Of a stretch of DNA of 64,000 bases, positions 35,586-47,941 are shown in pieces. A program made the position numbers and the translations under genes. Position 1 is the first letter of the stretch; each line of letters begins with the position of its first letter. Origin of the DNA: Heterodera schachtii (taxonomy: Eukaryota; Nematoda; Chromadorea; Rhabditida; Heteroderidae); assembly GCA_023374025.1 (NCBI GenBank), contig SIJG01000066.1, positions 496,001 to 560,000 of the forward strand. Direction: 5' to 3'. The notes beneath the pieces are model-generated. The model was not told the DNA's origin and ran no database searches. It was given only the letters and a program-made list of their open reading frames with translations.

Positions 35586-36042
35586 GGCTAAAAAAATTTC
35601 CAACAGTTTTTGCGGATCAAAGTATTTGATTTGTCAGCCAAGCCAAACAGTCAATTCACCAGGTGCCGGAATGCCAATTTGACTTATTTAAGGCACCATG
35701 GAAGTAAAAACTGCCAACTCTGCTGATTTATCAGCATTTTGCTGGTTTTCAAGGAGTCAAATATGTTTCTTTTGAGATGCTGTTTTTGCTGCTTTTTGAG
35801 AAAATTTGCTAATTCACACAGCTTTGGAGGATTTTGGCATCAATAATTAACCGAATTATAATGATTTTGCCGTTGGCAATATGCCAATGCCCGAATGGGG
35901 TGGGGCGGGATGTGTGAGGGAGAATGATTTTCTTGCGTTTGCTGTATTTATGTAATTTACAATGAAAATAGGGCCACGTCAGGCGAAAATTCATTGGCCT
36001 ATAAATTGCCACTGAAGAAAGAAAATGATCATAAATTAAAAA

Positions 36043-37143
36043 ATGTTTTTTTCTTCAAAACCCATTCTTCTCCTTTTGCTGGTAATTGCATTTGACACTT
36101 TTACTTCGTCACACGCTACTGGAGAGGGTTTGTTTTAGAAAATGATAATAATTTTTTGTTTTTTTGGTCAGTAATTTTTTGAAATTTTATTCAAGGAAAT
36201 GGAAATGCTGACAAAGCAGTAAAGAAGAAGTCCTCTTCAACTGGCAGAGTTGGAAATATGGCCAAAGGAGTTATTACTGGGGCATTGTTGGCTACGGCAG
36301 GGTCCCTTGCCCAAGTGGCAGATGCGCGACCCTTAGTGCAGACCAATCATGTTATTGCCACCCAGTCGGCGCCACCACCGCCATCCATCATAACGGTATA
36401 AACAAAATAAATGTGATTTAAGAATTCATTCTTTGGGATTTAGAAAAGTTAACCAAAAATAAAATTCCAAATTTGAAAACTAGGAATAATTTAGGAACTT
36501 ACAAAAGTTCGTCGTCGCGATGCGACACGAATTTAAGCATCAGGAATAATGAAATATATATTTTGAAAGAAATTTTTTCCCAATCCTAAGGCGCCTTCCA
36601 TTCCAAAAATTCGTCGAAGAACCAATGTGGTGAGAAAAGATGCTGTGCAGGATCCAAATGCTTCGCCTACTGGCTTTCAAGTAGCGCCTCTGCCTCCCGG
36701 CGGCTTTAACCCCGACGCCCCTTGCGGTACAAATAGCGATGGTACGCCAATGGGCCCGTGTGGTTACGCCCCTCCTGGCACGACGGGCATGCCAGCAGAT
36801 CAAGTGGTTCATGAGGACGAAGATAAGGTAAAAAATGATTTGATATTCTGAGAAAAAAGATTGTTTTAGGGTTGGTGTGGTTGTTAACCATTGGAGATAA
36901 AAGCGAATGCACAGTAAACAGCAGAAGATGGATGATCAGATGAGAAACAAATTCGCTCCCCCCGTCGTACAATAGGAAATTCCTCGGATTCTTTTTTTCT
37001 ATTTCTTTTTTTTTTTTGCTGTAATTGGATTCTTTTTTCCTATGGTCCGAATTATTTTTTATATAAACTTTCTTTGGCATTTTTTTTTATTATTTTTTTA
37101 ATTTTAGAATGCTGAAGGGAATAGGTATGTTCACTTATATTGA
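36043..37143 (+). CDS. Secreted Pro/Gly-rich effector-like protein, copy 2
   Basis: Exons 36043-36127, 36196-36395, 36591-36827 and 37108-37143 encode 185 aa, identical to copy 1 except in the last exon (NAEGNRYVHLY). Its upstream region is short: only about 230 bp of the usual promoter block remains, because the 1/2 interval lost about 2.7 kb. TGGCAT (near 35,837) and ATGCCA (near 35,880) still lie upstream. Same signal peptide, hydrophobic segment, Pro hinge and two-Cys tail as copy 1. Confidence 0.85.
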
Positions 37144-38116
37144 GGCTAAAAAATTTTCCAACAGTTTTTGCGGATCAAAGTATTTGATTTGTCAGCCAAG
37201 CCAAACAGTCAATTCACCAGGTGCCGGAATGCCAATTTGACTTATTTAAGGCACCATGGAAGTAAAAACTGCCAACTCTGCTGATTTATCAGCATTTTGC
37301 TGGTTTTCAAGGAGTCAAATATGTTTCTTTTGAGATGCCGTTTTTGCTGCTTTTTGAGAAAATTTGCTAATTTATGCAGATTTTTTTGGAGAAAATCCTC
37401 AAAAATGGCCATTTTTGTAAAAATACAAAAACTTCTAAATTTTCAAATTTATGGCAATTTTTTTTTCGGTGTGTGACTTTTTATTCCATAGAAATTTTTA
37501 TTGTTTATGTTTAACTAATTAATAGGCTCGAAATTATGTGGACTAAAAACCTCAAATATGGACTAAAAATGTCCGAAATATGAACTAAAAAGCTCAAAAA
37601 TGGCCAAATATGGACCAAAAATATGGACTAAAAACTGCCAAAATATTTGTTTTAAACCCTCAAAAATTTCAAAAAAGGTGTGTATTCATATTTGCGTAAA
37701 TAAACTTAAATAAACAACCAAAAATGGATTTAAAACTTAAAAATACAAATTTTATTGTCGTCCATTGCATAAAAATTAATTGTAAGTTTGCCAAAATTTC
37801 GAAAAAATTCTCAAAAAAAAATGGCGAAAATATTTATTAAAAATGCCAAAATGACCGAAGAAAACTCAAATTTTTCGTATTTTTAGGATTTTAATTTTTA
37901 AAAATTTCCAAAAAGTCTACTTTAAGAGTATATTTTCGCTTTTTTTGCACTTTTCTTGTGAAAATTTGCCAAAAATGAGTGAGAAAAGCGCTGTTAATAA
38001 ATTTCACTTTTTATTTTGATTTTTTTTGTGCTTATTTAATTTTGCTCCCCCCCCCCCCCCCCTCCACGGGCCACTGATAAGCCGCGTCCAAAAAGCATCA
38101 TTAGCAAAAAATTAAC

Positions 38117-38544
38117 GGTGCTATGACTTAGTCAAAAACCATCAAAATGGGCTTTAGTCAAAAAACCATCAAATGAAGAGATTTTTTGATATAGCTTTGC
38201 TCAAACGCAACCACTTTTTAAAATCTTGATATCATTGGATAGGCCTAAGTGTTTTCTACTAGCCTACAAAATTTTTCAAAAATTCGTTAAGCCTCAAAAA
38301 AGTTATGGCTGAAAAAAACTTGATTTTCTGAGCTTCTCAGGTCATAACTTTTTTGTAACTTAATGAATTTTTTTGAAATTTGGCAGGAAAATAGGAAACC
38401 CTTAGGGCTATCGAAAAATATCAAGATTTTAAAATTTGGTTCATCTTAGGCCAAATTATGAATAATTTTCTGTCAAAAATTTTCCATTTGCTGGTTTTTT
38501 GACTAACGCCCATTTTGGTGGTTATTGACTAACGTCCCAGCACC
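38117..38544. mobile_element. 428-bp TIR element, 8-bp target duplication (unit B)
   Basis: Ends GGTGCTATGACTTAGTCAAA and, inverted from the right, GGTGCTGGGACGTTAGTCAA, continue into ccatcaaaatgggc on both sides. Perfect flanking AAATTAAC occurs at 38,109-38,116 and 38,545-38,552. The homologous unoccupied site at 29,586-29,593 has one AAATTAAC. The interior is itself a foldback (aaaatcttgatatcatt ... and its mirror) with 'aaaaaagttatggc' words. No transposase. Confidence 0.9.
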
Positions 38545-39639
38545 AAATTAACAGGTAATAAATACGACAGGCAATTCGATTTTCTGTATATTTTTGCTGT
38601 TGTTTTTATAATGCATTTTTGTTTCTCCAACAAATGCATTTCACGTGAACAGAACAGCACACACCACAAATTAAAATATTCACTAAAATCCCTCAAATAT
38701 AAATCCATATTTTTGGTTTTCTGGAATAAATCCATAGTTTGCCATTTTTGCCTTTTTAAGTCCATATTTCGGCAATTTTTGGAAAAATTTACAAGAAAAA
38801 TGCAACAAAAAAAGCGAAATACACCCCTAGGGATCGACTTTTTGGAAATAAAAAAAACAAAAAAGATCATTTTTCGAAATATTGGCAAATTTTTTGGTGT
38901 TTTGTTCGCTTCCAGAAATTTTTGCTGACAACAAAATGAGATTATTGCCACCAAAAACCTTATGATTTATTTGGCAGAATAAGAAAAAGCGAGAAAAAGA
39001 ATGAAAATAATTTGTAAATAATAGATAGATAAAATATTCATTATTATTATTATTATCATGTTCGTATTTTAGCTCAATTTGCGTGTAATTTTTCTTGTAA
39101 AAGGTCACTGAAATGCATGATTTCAAATTATTGACTATTTAAAAGACTTATTCAAATGAAAAGATAATTTAAAGAACCCAATTTTTGATAATCATCCATT
39201 TTTAGGGGGATGTTTTTTTTGAATTTTATGTCGTTTCATAGAGGAGGTCTTTCCGTTCAATTGCGTTTTGTTATGGAAACTTCTTCCTGAAACAAGCACC
39301 AAAAATAATGGGTAAAAGGGAAAAGTAGTGTGGCGACTCACTGATTCGGCACAAGAAAAGTGCCGGGACCCATCGTAAAATGTAGTAATTTGTTGGTGAA
39401 AATCTGTTAACAAATAGTACTCAAATTTTAATATTTTTCCCGGCGCCGCCAGCAACTCTTCAAAAAGTTTTTTGGAAAAAGCGCACCGAAAAACTTTTTT
39501 ATTTATTTTTTAAATTTGGAATAGAATTTTCAAAATTATGATTTTTGACCACAAACGATGGTTTTTTGTCGGCCAAATGCAGATTTTGAAAATTTTCAGT
39601 TGACAGCCCTGGTTTTAGGCTTCTAGGTCCAACTTTTTC

Positions 39640-40035
39640 ATGCCAATGGAAATTATAAAACGTAAAAATAATTTATAAAAATAAAAATCAATGATTTACT
39701 GTAATACAACAGAGGATTGAGCATGGCCAATTTTGTTGGGTGTGGTGATGCCAATTAGCATATTATCCACGTAATTTATGTGGCATGACCATGCCCATTG
39801 CTTTACAAAGTGCATCCAAATGCCTTTCAATTGCATTCCCATGATTTTGCCTCCCCGTGGTGCCCACCATTGGCCCACCAAATATTCATATCTATAGCCT
39901 ATTGCAAAATTCATTAATGCTATTTCTTTCTCCTATTGTAAAGCACCCATTTCCGTAGCTTTTCACACAGCTTTGGAGGATTTTGGCATCAATAATTAAC
40001 CGAATTATAATGATTTTGCCGTTGGCAATATGCCA
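39640..40035 (+). promoter_or_regulatory. DOG-box-like ATGCCA cluster, copy 3
   Basis: ATGCCA at 39,640, 39,748 and 40,030 and TGGCAT at 39,781 and 39,984, all within 555 bp of the start codon. The last lies in the near-palindrome ttggcaatatgccaa. Confidence 0.55.
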
Positions 40036-40191
40036 ATGCCCGAATGGGGTGGGGCGGGATGTGTGAGGGAGAATGATTTTCTTGCGTTTGCTGTATTTAT
40101 GTAATTTACAATGAAAATAGGGCCACGTCAGGCGAAAATTCATTGGCCTATAAATTGCCACTGAAGAAAGAAAATGATCATAAATTAAAAA

Positions 40192-41291
40192 ATGTTTTTT
40201 TCTTCAAAACCCATTCTTCTCCTTTTGCTGGTAATTGCATTTGACACTTTTACTTCGTCACACGCTACTGGAGAGGGTTTGTTTTAGAAAATGATAATAA
40301 TTTTTTGTTTTTTTGGTCAGTAATTTTTTGAAATTTTATTCAAGGAAATGGAAATGCTGACAAAGCAGTAAAGAAGAAGTCCTCTTCAACTGGCAGAGTT
40401 GGAAATATGGCCAAAGGAGTTATTACTGGGGCATTGTTGGCTACGGCAGGGTCCCTTGCCCAAGTGGCAGATGCGCGACCCTTAGTGCAGACCAATCATG
40501 TTATTGCCACCCAGTCGGCGCCACCACCGCCATCCATCATAACGGTATAAACAAAATAAATGTGATTTAAGAATTCATTCTTTGGGATTTAGAAAAGTTA
40601 ACCAAAAATAAAATTCCAAATTTGAAAACTAGGAATAATTTAGGAACTTACAAAAGTTCGTCGTCGCGATGCGACACGAATTTAAGCATCAGGAATAATG
40701 AAATATATATTTTGAAAGAAATTTTTTCCCAATCCTAAGGCGCCTTCCATTCCAAAAATTCGTCGAAGAACCAATGTGGTGAGAAAAGATGCTGTGCAGG
40801 ATCCAAATGCTTCGCCTACTGGCTTTCAAGTAGCGCCTCTGCCTCCCGGCGGCTTTAACCCCGACGCCCCTTGCGGTACAAATAGCGATGGTACGCCAAT
40901 GGGCCCGTGTGGTTACGCCCCTCCTGGCACGACGGGCATGCCAGCAGATCAAGTGGTTCATGAGGACGAAGATAAGGTAAAAAATGATTTGATATTCTGA
41001 GAAAAAAGATTGTTTTAGGGTTGGTGTGGTTGTTAACCATTGGAGATAAAAGCGAATGCACAGTAAACAGCAGAAGATGGATGATCAGATGAGAAACAAA
41101 TTCGCTCCCCCCGTCGTACAATAGGAAATTCCTCGGATTCTTTTTTTCTATTTCTTTTTTTTTTTGCTGTAATTGGATTCTTTTTTCCTATGGTCCGAAT
41201 TATTTTTTATATAAACTTTCTTTGGCATTTTTTTTTATTATTTTTTTAATTTTAGAATGCTGAAGGGAATAGGTATTTTCACTTATATTGA
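40192..41291 (+). CDS. Secreted Pro/Gly-rich effector-like protein, copy 3
   Basis: Exons 40192-40276, 40345-40544, 40740-40976 and 41256-41291 give the same 185-aa product as copy 1 (last exon NAEGNRYFHLY). It is the best preserved unit: full upstream block, all four exons and canonical splice sites. Retention through intron 3 would end the protein VKNDLIF after DEDK instead of using the last exon. Confidence 0.87.
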
Positions 41292-42263
41292 GGCTAAAAA
41301 ATTTTCCAACAGTTTTTGCGGATCAAAGTATTTGATTTGTCAGCCAAGCCAAACAGTCAATTCACCAGGTGCCGGAATGCCAATTTGACTTATTTAAGGC
41401 ACCATGGAAGTAAAAACTGCCAACTCTGCTGATTTATCAGCATTTTGCTGGTTTTCAAGGAGTCAAATATGTTTCTTTTGAGATGCTGTTTTTGCTGCTT
41501 TTTGAGAAAATTTGCTAATTTATGCAGATTTTTTTGGAGAAAATCCTCAAAAATGGCCATTTTTGTAAAAATACAAAAACTTCTAAATTTTCAAATTTAT
41601 GGCAATTTTTTTTTCGGTGTGTGACTTTTTATTCCATAGAAATTTTTATTGTTTATGTTTAACTAATTAATAGGCTCGAAATTATGTGGACTAAAAACCT
41701 CAAATATGGACTAAAAATGTCCGAAATATGAACTAAAAAGCTCAAAAATGGCCAAATATGGACCAAAAATATGGACTAAAAACTGCCAAAATATTTGTTT
41801 TAAACCCTCAAAAATTTCAAAAAAGGTGTGTATTCATATTTGCGTAAATAAACTTAAATAAACAACCAAAAATGGATTTAAAACTTAAAAATACAAATTT
41901 TATTGTCGTCCATTGCATAAAAATTAATTGTAAGTTTGCCAAAATTTCGAAAAAATTCTCAAAAAAAAATGGCGAAAATATTTATTAAAAATGCCAAAAT
42001 GACCGAAGAAAACTCAAATTTTTCGTATTTTTAGGATTTTAATTTTTAAAAATTTCCAAAAAGTCTACTTTAAGAGTATATTTTCGCTTTTTTTGCACTT
42101 TTCTTGTGAAAATTTGCCAAAAATGAGTGAGAAAAGCGCTGTTAATAAATTTCACTTTTTATTTTGATTTTTTTTGTGCTTATTTAATTTTGCTCCCCCC
42201 CCCCCCCCCTCCACGGGCCACTGATAAGCCGCGTCCAAAAAGCATCATTAGCAAAAAATTAAC

Positions 42264-42691
42264 GGTGCTATGACTTAGTCAAAAACCATCAAAATGGGCT
42301 TTAGTCAAAAAACCATCAAATGAAGAGATTTTTTGATATAACTTTGCTCAAACGCAACCACTTTTTAAAATCTTGATATCATTCGATAGGCCTAAGTGTT
42401 TTCTACTAGCCTACAAAATTTTTCAAAAATTCGTTAAGCCTCAAAAAAGTTATGGCTGAAAAAAACTTGATTTTCTGAGCTTCTCAGGTCATAACTTTTT
42501 TGTAACTTAATGAATTTTTTTGAAATTTGGCAGGAAAATAGGAAACCCTTAGGGCTATCGAAAAATATCAAGATTTTAAAATTTGGTTCATCTTAGGCCA
42601 AATTATGAATAATTTTCTGTCAAAAATTTTCCATTTGCTGGTTTTTTGACTAACGCCCATTTTGGTGGTTTTTGACTAACGTCCCAGCACC
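42264..42691. mobile_element. 428-bp TIR element (unit C)
   Basis: Copy of the element at 38,117-38,544 at the same position in the next array unit. It was multiplied with the unit and not inserted anew. Confidence 0.9.
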
Positions 42692-43786
42692 AAATTAACA
42701 GGTAATAAATACGACAGGCAATTCGATTTTCTGTATATTTTTGCTGTTGTTTTTATAATGCATTTTTGTTTCTCCAACAAATGCATTTCACGTGAACAGA
42801 ACAGCACACACCACAAATTAAAATATTCACTAAAATCCCTCAAATATAAATCCATATTTTTGGTTTTCTGGAATAAATCCATAGTTTGCCATTTTTGCCT
42901 TTTTAAGTCCATATTTCGGCAATTTTTGGAAAAATTTACAAGAAAAATGCAACAAAAAAAGCGAAATACACCCCTAGGGATCGACTTTTTGGAAATAAAA
43001 AAAACAAAAAAGATCATTTTTCGAAATATTGGCAAATTTTTTGGTGTTTTGTTCGCTTCCAGAAATTTTTGCTGACAACAAAATGAGATTATTGCCACCA
43101 AAAACCTTATGATTTATTTGGCAGAATAAGAAAAAGCGAGAAAAAGAATGAAAATAATTTGTAAATAATAGATAGATAAAATATTCATTATTATTATTAT
43201 TATCATGTTCGTATTTTAGCTCAATTTGCGTGTAATTTTTCTTGTAAAAGGTCACTGAAATGCATGATTTCAAATTATTGACTATTTAAAAGACTTATTC
43301 AAATGAAAAGATAATTTAAAGAACCCAATTTTTGATAATCATCCATTTTTAGGGGGATGTTTTTTTTGAATTTTATGTCGTTTCATAGAGGAGGTCTTTC
43401 CGTTCAATTGCGTTTTGTTATGGAAACTTCTTCCTGAAACAAGCACCAAAAATAATGGGTAAAAGGGAAAAGTAGTGTGGCGACTCACTGATTCGGCACA
43501 AGAAAAGTGCCGGGACCCATCGTAAAATGTAGTAATTTGTTGGTGAAAATCTGTTAACAAATAGTACTCAAATTTTAATATTTTTCCCGGCGCCGCCAGC
43601 AACTCTTCAAAAAGTTTTTTGGAAAAAGCGCACCGAAAAACTTTTTTATTTATTTTTTAAATTTGGAATAGAATTTTCAAAATTATGATTTTTGACCACA
43701 AACGATGGTTTTTTGTCGGCCAAATGCAGATTTTGAAAATTTTCAGTTGACAGCCCTGGTTTTAGGCTTCTAGGTCCAACTTTTTC

Positions 43787-44182
43787 ATGCCAATGGAAAT
43801 TATAAAACGTAAAAATAATTTATAAAAATAAAAATCAATGATTTACTGTAATACAACAGAGGATTGAGCATGGCCAATTTTGTTGGGTGTGGTGATGCCA
43901 ATTAGCATATTATCCACGTAATTTATGTGGCATGACCATGCCCATTGCTTTACAAAGTGCATCCAAATGCCTTTCAATTGCATTCCCATGATTTTGCCTC
44001 CCCGTGGTGCCCACCATTGGCCCACCAAATATTCATATCTATAGCCTATTGCAAAATTCATTAATGCTATTTCTTTCTCCTATTGTAAAGCACCCATTTC
44101 CGTAGCTTTTCACACAGCTTTGGAGGATTTTGGCATCAATAATTAACCGAATTATAATGATTTTGCCATTGGCAATATGCCA
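43787..44182 (+). promoter_or_regulatory. DOG-box-like ATGCCA cluster, copy 4
   Basis: ATGCCA at 43,787, 43,895 and 44,177 and TGGCAT at 43,928 and 44,131, in the same layout as copies 1 and 3. Confidence 0.55.
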
Positions 44183-44338
44183 ATGCCCGAATGGGGTGGG
44201 GCGGGATGTGTGAGGGAGAATGATTTTCTTGCGTTTGCTGTATTTATGTAATTTACAATGAAAATAGGGCCACGTCAGGCGAAAATTCATTGGCCTATAA
44301 ATTGCCACTGAAGAAAGAAAATGATCATAAATTAAAAA

Positions 44339-45147
44339 ATGTTTTTTTCTTCAAAACCCATTCTTCTCCTTTTGCTGGTAATTGCATTTGACACTTTTAC
44401 TTCGTCACACGCTACTGGAGAGGGTTTGTTTTAGAAAATGATAATAATTTTTTGTTTTTTTGGTCAGTAATTTTTTGAAATTTTATTCAAGGAAATGGAA
44501 ATGCTGACAAAGCAGTAAAGAAGAAGTCCTCTTCAACTGGCAGAGTTGGAAATATGGCCAAAGGAGTTATTACTGGGGCATTGTTGGCTACGGCAGGGTC
44601 CCTTGCCCAAGTGGCAGATGCGCGACCCTTAGTGCAGACCAATCATGTTATTGCCACCCAGTCGGCGCCACCACCGCCATCCATCATAACGGTATAAACA
44701 AAATAAATGTGATTTAAGAATTCATTCTTTGGGATTTAGAAAAGTTAACCAAAAATAAAATTCCAAATTTGAAAACTAGGAATAATTTAGGAACTTACAA
44801 AAGTTCGTCGTCGCGATGCGACACGAATTTAAGCATCAGGAATAATGAAATATATATTTTGAAAGAAATTTTTTCCCAATCCTAAGGCGCCTTCCATTCC
44901 AAAAATTCGTCGAAGAACCAATGTGGTGAGAAAAGATGCTGTGCAGGATCCAAATGCTTCGCCTACTGGCTTTCAAGTAGCGCCTCTGCCTCCCGGCGGC
45001 TTTAACCCCGACGCCCCTTGCGGTACAAATAGCGATGGTACGCCAATGGGCCCGTGTGGTTACGCCCCTCCTGGCACGACGGGCATGCCAGCAGATCAAG
45101 TGGTTCATGAGGACGAAGATAAGGTAAAAAATGATTTGATATTCTGA
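44339..45147 (+). CDS. Secreted Pro/Gly-rich effector-like protein, copy 4 (3' end altered)
   Basis: Exons 44339-44423, 44492-44691 and 44887-45123 match the other copies. The last-exon acceptor and its first codons (ttttagaatgctgaaggg and a little before) are deleted near 45,382, so the fourth exon cannot be spliced in. Reading on through the donor gives DEDKVKNDLIF and a stop at 45,147. The main secreted domain is therefore intact but the C-terminus differs. Confidence 0.8.
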
Positions 45148-46430
45148 GAAAAAAGTTTGTTTTAGGGTTGGTGTGGTTGTTAACCATTGGAGATAAAAGC
45201 GAATGCACAGTAAACAGCAGAAGATGGATGATCAGATGAGAAACAAATTCGCTCCCCCCGTCGTACAATAGGAAATTCCTCGGATTCTTTTTTTCTATTT
45301 CTTTTTTTTTTGCTGTAATTGGATTCTTTTTTCCTATGGTCCGAATTATTTTTTATATAAACTTTCTTTGGCATTTTTTTTTGAATAGGTATGTTCACTT
45401 ATATTGAGGCTAAAAAATTTTCCAACAGTTTTTGGGGATCAAAGTATTTGATTTGTCAGCCAAGCCAAACAGTCAATTCACCAGGTGCCGGAATGCCAAT
45501 TTGACTTATTTAAGGCACCATGGAAGTAAAAACTGCCAACTCTGCTGATTTATCAGCATTTTGCTGGTTTTCAAGGAGTCAAATATGTTTCTTTTGAGAT
45601 GCTGTTTTTGCTGCTTTTTGAGAAAATTTGCTAATTTATGCAGATTTTTTTGGAGAAAATCCTCAAAAATGGCCATTTTTGTAAAAATACAAAAACTTCT
45701 AAATTTTCAAATTTATGGCAATTTTTTTTTCGGTGTGTGACTTTTTATTCCATAGAAATTTTTATTGTTTATGTTTAACTAATTAATAGGCTCGAAATTA
45801 TGTGGACTAAAAACCTCAAATATGGACTAAAAATGTCCGAAATATGAACTAAAAAGCTCAAAAATGGCCAAATATGGACCAAAAATATGGACTAAAAACT
45901 GCCAAAATATTTGTTTTAAACCCTCAAAAATTTCAAAAAAGGTGTGTATTCATATTTGCTTAAATAAACTTAAATAAACAACCAAAAATGGATTTAAAAC
46001 TTAAAAATGCAAATTTTATTGTCGTCCATTGCATAAAAATTAATTCTAAGTTTGCCAAAATTTCGAAAAAATTCTCAAAAAAAAATGGCGAAAATATTTA
46101 TTAAAAATGCCAAAATGACCGAAGAAAACTCAAATTTTTCGTATTTTTAGGATTTTAATTTTTAAAAATTTCCAAAAAGTCTACTTTAAGAGTATATTTT
46201 CGCTTTTTTTTGCACTTTTCTTGTGAAAATTTGCCAAAAATGAGTGAGAAAAGCGCTGTTAATAAATTTCACTTTTTATTTTGATTTTTTTTGTGCTTAT
46301 TTAATTTTGCTCTCCCCCCCCCCCCCCCCCCCCCCTCCACGGGCCACTGATAAGCCGCGTCCAAAAAGCATCATTAGCAAAAAATTAACGGTGCTATGAC
46401 TTAGTCAAAAACCATCAAAATGGGCTTTAG

Positions 46431-46838
46431 TCAAAAAACCATCAAATGAAGAGTTCCAAAATAAAGGGCAGAGGTGCCAATAATGGGTAATGACCCTTTT
46501 GCCATCGGTTTTAAAATTCCTCCCTTACCCATTTTTCCCTTGGGGTGTGCCTCAGTTTGGGACAGGAAAACGAGGGTCAAAATCAAAATCACATAAACAG
46601 TGGGAATTGACGAGGGTGAATAAGGGCGATCAGGTTCATTCTCGGGGTTGGGCTGGTTGCTCGAATTGGTAGGGAGGCGACGAAAAAATTTACGAAAAAT
46701 AAAAATTCCAAACAACATTAAAGCCCCAATGAATATGGTAAGGGTGATGATGGCGAAGAAAAACCAAAAGTTGTGGGAAGTTGTGTCTTCTGGTGGATGC
46801 TGATGATAGGCCAATTCAAGCGCGATGATATTTCCCAT
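46431..46838 (-). CDS. ORF next to BEL pol fragment, envelope-like or accessory remnant
   Basis: A 135-codon ORF with one membrane segment (FFFAIITLTIFIGALMLFGI) followed by a basic patch (FRKFFRR), a Pro-rich stretch and a second hydrophobic segment. It lies downstream of the pol remnant in the same orientation, the place where some nematode BEL elements carry an envelope-like frame. No family motif is recognised; it is a fragment of an old element. Confidence 0.4.
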   Translation of the reverse strand: MGNIIALELAYHQHPPEDTTSHNFWFFFAIITLTIFIGALMLFGIFIFRKFFRRLPTNSSNQPNPENEPDRPYSPSSIPTVYVILILTLVFLSQTEAHPKGKMGKGGILKPMAKGSLPIIGTSALYFGTLHLMVF

Positions 46839-47137
46839 TGCTGGATGGTTGAGTTGATGAAGAATAATTGGATTTGCTTATAGGAGCTTATTATATAGGG
46901 TGGGAATCGCAGTGATTGTAAGATGATAAGCCAATAATCGGGAAAATTTTAAACAAAGCGTGTGACCGGGGAGTGATTAAGGCGAAGGGCGGAAAGGAAG
47001 AGAAAAAAAATTCAATTCTTTTAAAACAATGTGAATGGGAAAATGGTAAATTTAATGTAATAAAGGCCGTGATCGGTGGAATAAGCCGTGTGAAAAAATT
47101 GCGATTAGCATCATCCCGTCGTGAAGGAAAAATTAAA

Positions 47138-47941
47138 TCAGTGATTTGGTACTAGTGGTGGTTGGAGGGCCCAAGTCCATTTCTTTCCGGCATAAGTTTT
47201 GGCACAAGGGGGGGATGGTGGCGCATTGGCCGGGTTAGGTTTGAAATTGGGAGGGAATTTAGCCCAATTATATTTTTGTGGTTGTGCTTCGACGATTAGG
47301 GGATTACGGTTACAATATTCATCTTCTGTTTCCAGCGGATAGAGATGACTCACTGATCTGTTAGTTATATGACCGGAAATAGTTTTTATTTTTGCGGTGT
47401 TTGGAAACTTTGATTCCGTCAAAAATATGTCGATTATAATAGCGATGTGCCATAATGAGCGGGGTGTATTCTCATTATGAACCAAAACCAGTTGACCAAT
47501 TTTTGGGGTACAATTACTGTGACATCCTAATTTTTTATGTCGTTCCCTGAGGGAAAGAAGGTAATCATTAGTCCATTTAGACTTGAATGAATTCAGGGAA
47601 TTAGAAATTGATTTCCACAAATCTCGTAATGATGTGGTGGTACTGTCAACTGAGTCGCTTTGCGGTGTATTATGATTTTCAAAAAGAGTCGAAAAAATGG
47701 GCGGAACGAAACCCAACGGGCGAAGGAAGTCGATGGGACGGAGGGGCCGAGGATCGGCGGGATTAGCAGAGTCAAATGAGCTGGGCCGTGTATTAATTGT
47801 GGTTTCAATTTCACAGAGTAAAGTGATAATTTGCTCATTATTAAAAGTACGAGGTCGGGGTCCAATTAAAATCCTTCGGAGGTGGTATTTGGCAAGGGCG
47901 ACAAATGAATCAAATTTTATAATCTTGATATTATGAGTAAC
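47138..47941 (-). pseudogene. BEL/Pao retrotransposon pol fragment (integrase C-terminus)
   Basis: An open frame of about 265 codons with no start. The upstream part (LLCEIETTINTRP, then LRPIDFLRP) matches the end of the BEL integrase core. The rest (SLRERHKK, IGQLVLVHNENTPRSLWHIA, VSHLYPLE) is the DUF5641-type domain typical of BEL/Pao pol. Protease, reverse transcriptase, RNase H, the integrase catalytic core and LTRs are absent, so it is a dead fragment. It sits inside TIR-like ends in the last array unit. Confidence 0.85.

Larger units (their letters stand above)
33577..46455 (+). repeat. Tandem array of about 4.15-kb units carrying effector-like genes
   Basis: Using cacacagctttggagg as a landmark, units start at 34,380, 35,815, 39,964 and 44,111. 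The last two full periods are 4,149 and 4,147 bp. The first interval is only 1,435 bp because about 2.7 kb is missing between genes 1 and 2. The fourth unit is cut at about 46,455 by BEL-derived DNA. Units differ by scattered single bases, poly-C length (16, 15 and 22 C at 38,047, 42,195 and 46,314) and small deletions. Homology extends left to 33,577, and separately to 33,041-33,220. Near-identity implies recent expansion, gene conversion, or an assembly effect. Confidence 0.92.

Noticed and set aside
38529..39126. Minus-strand ORFs of 99-141 codons repeated in units B and C
   Set aside because: They cross repeat arms and a TIR boundary, lack conserved motifs, and are duplicated only because the unit is.
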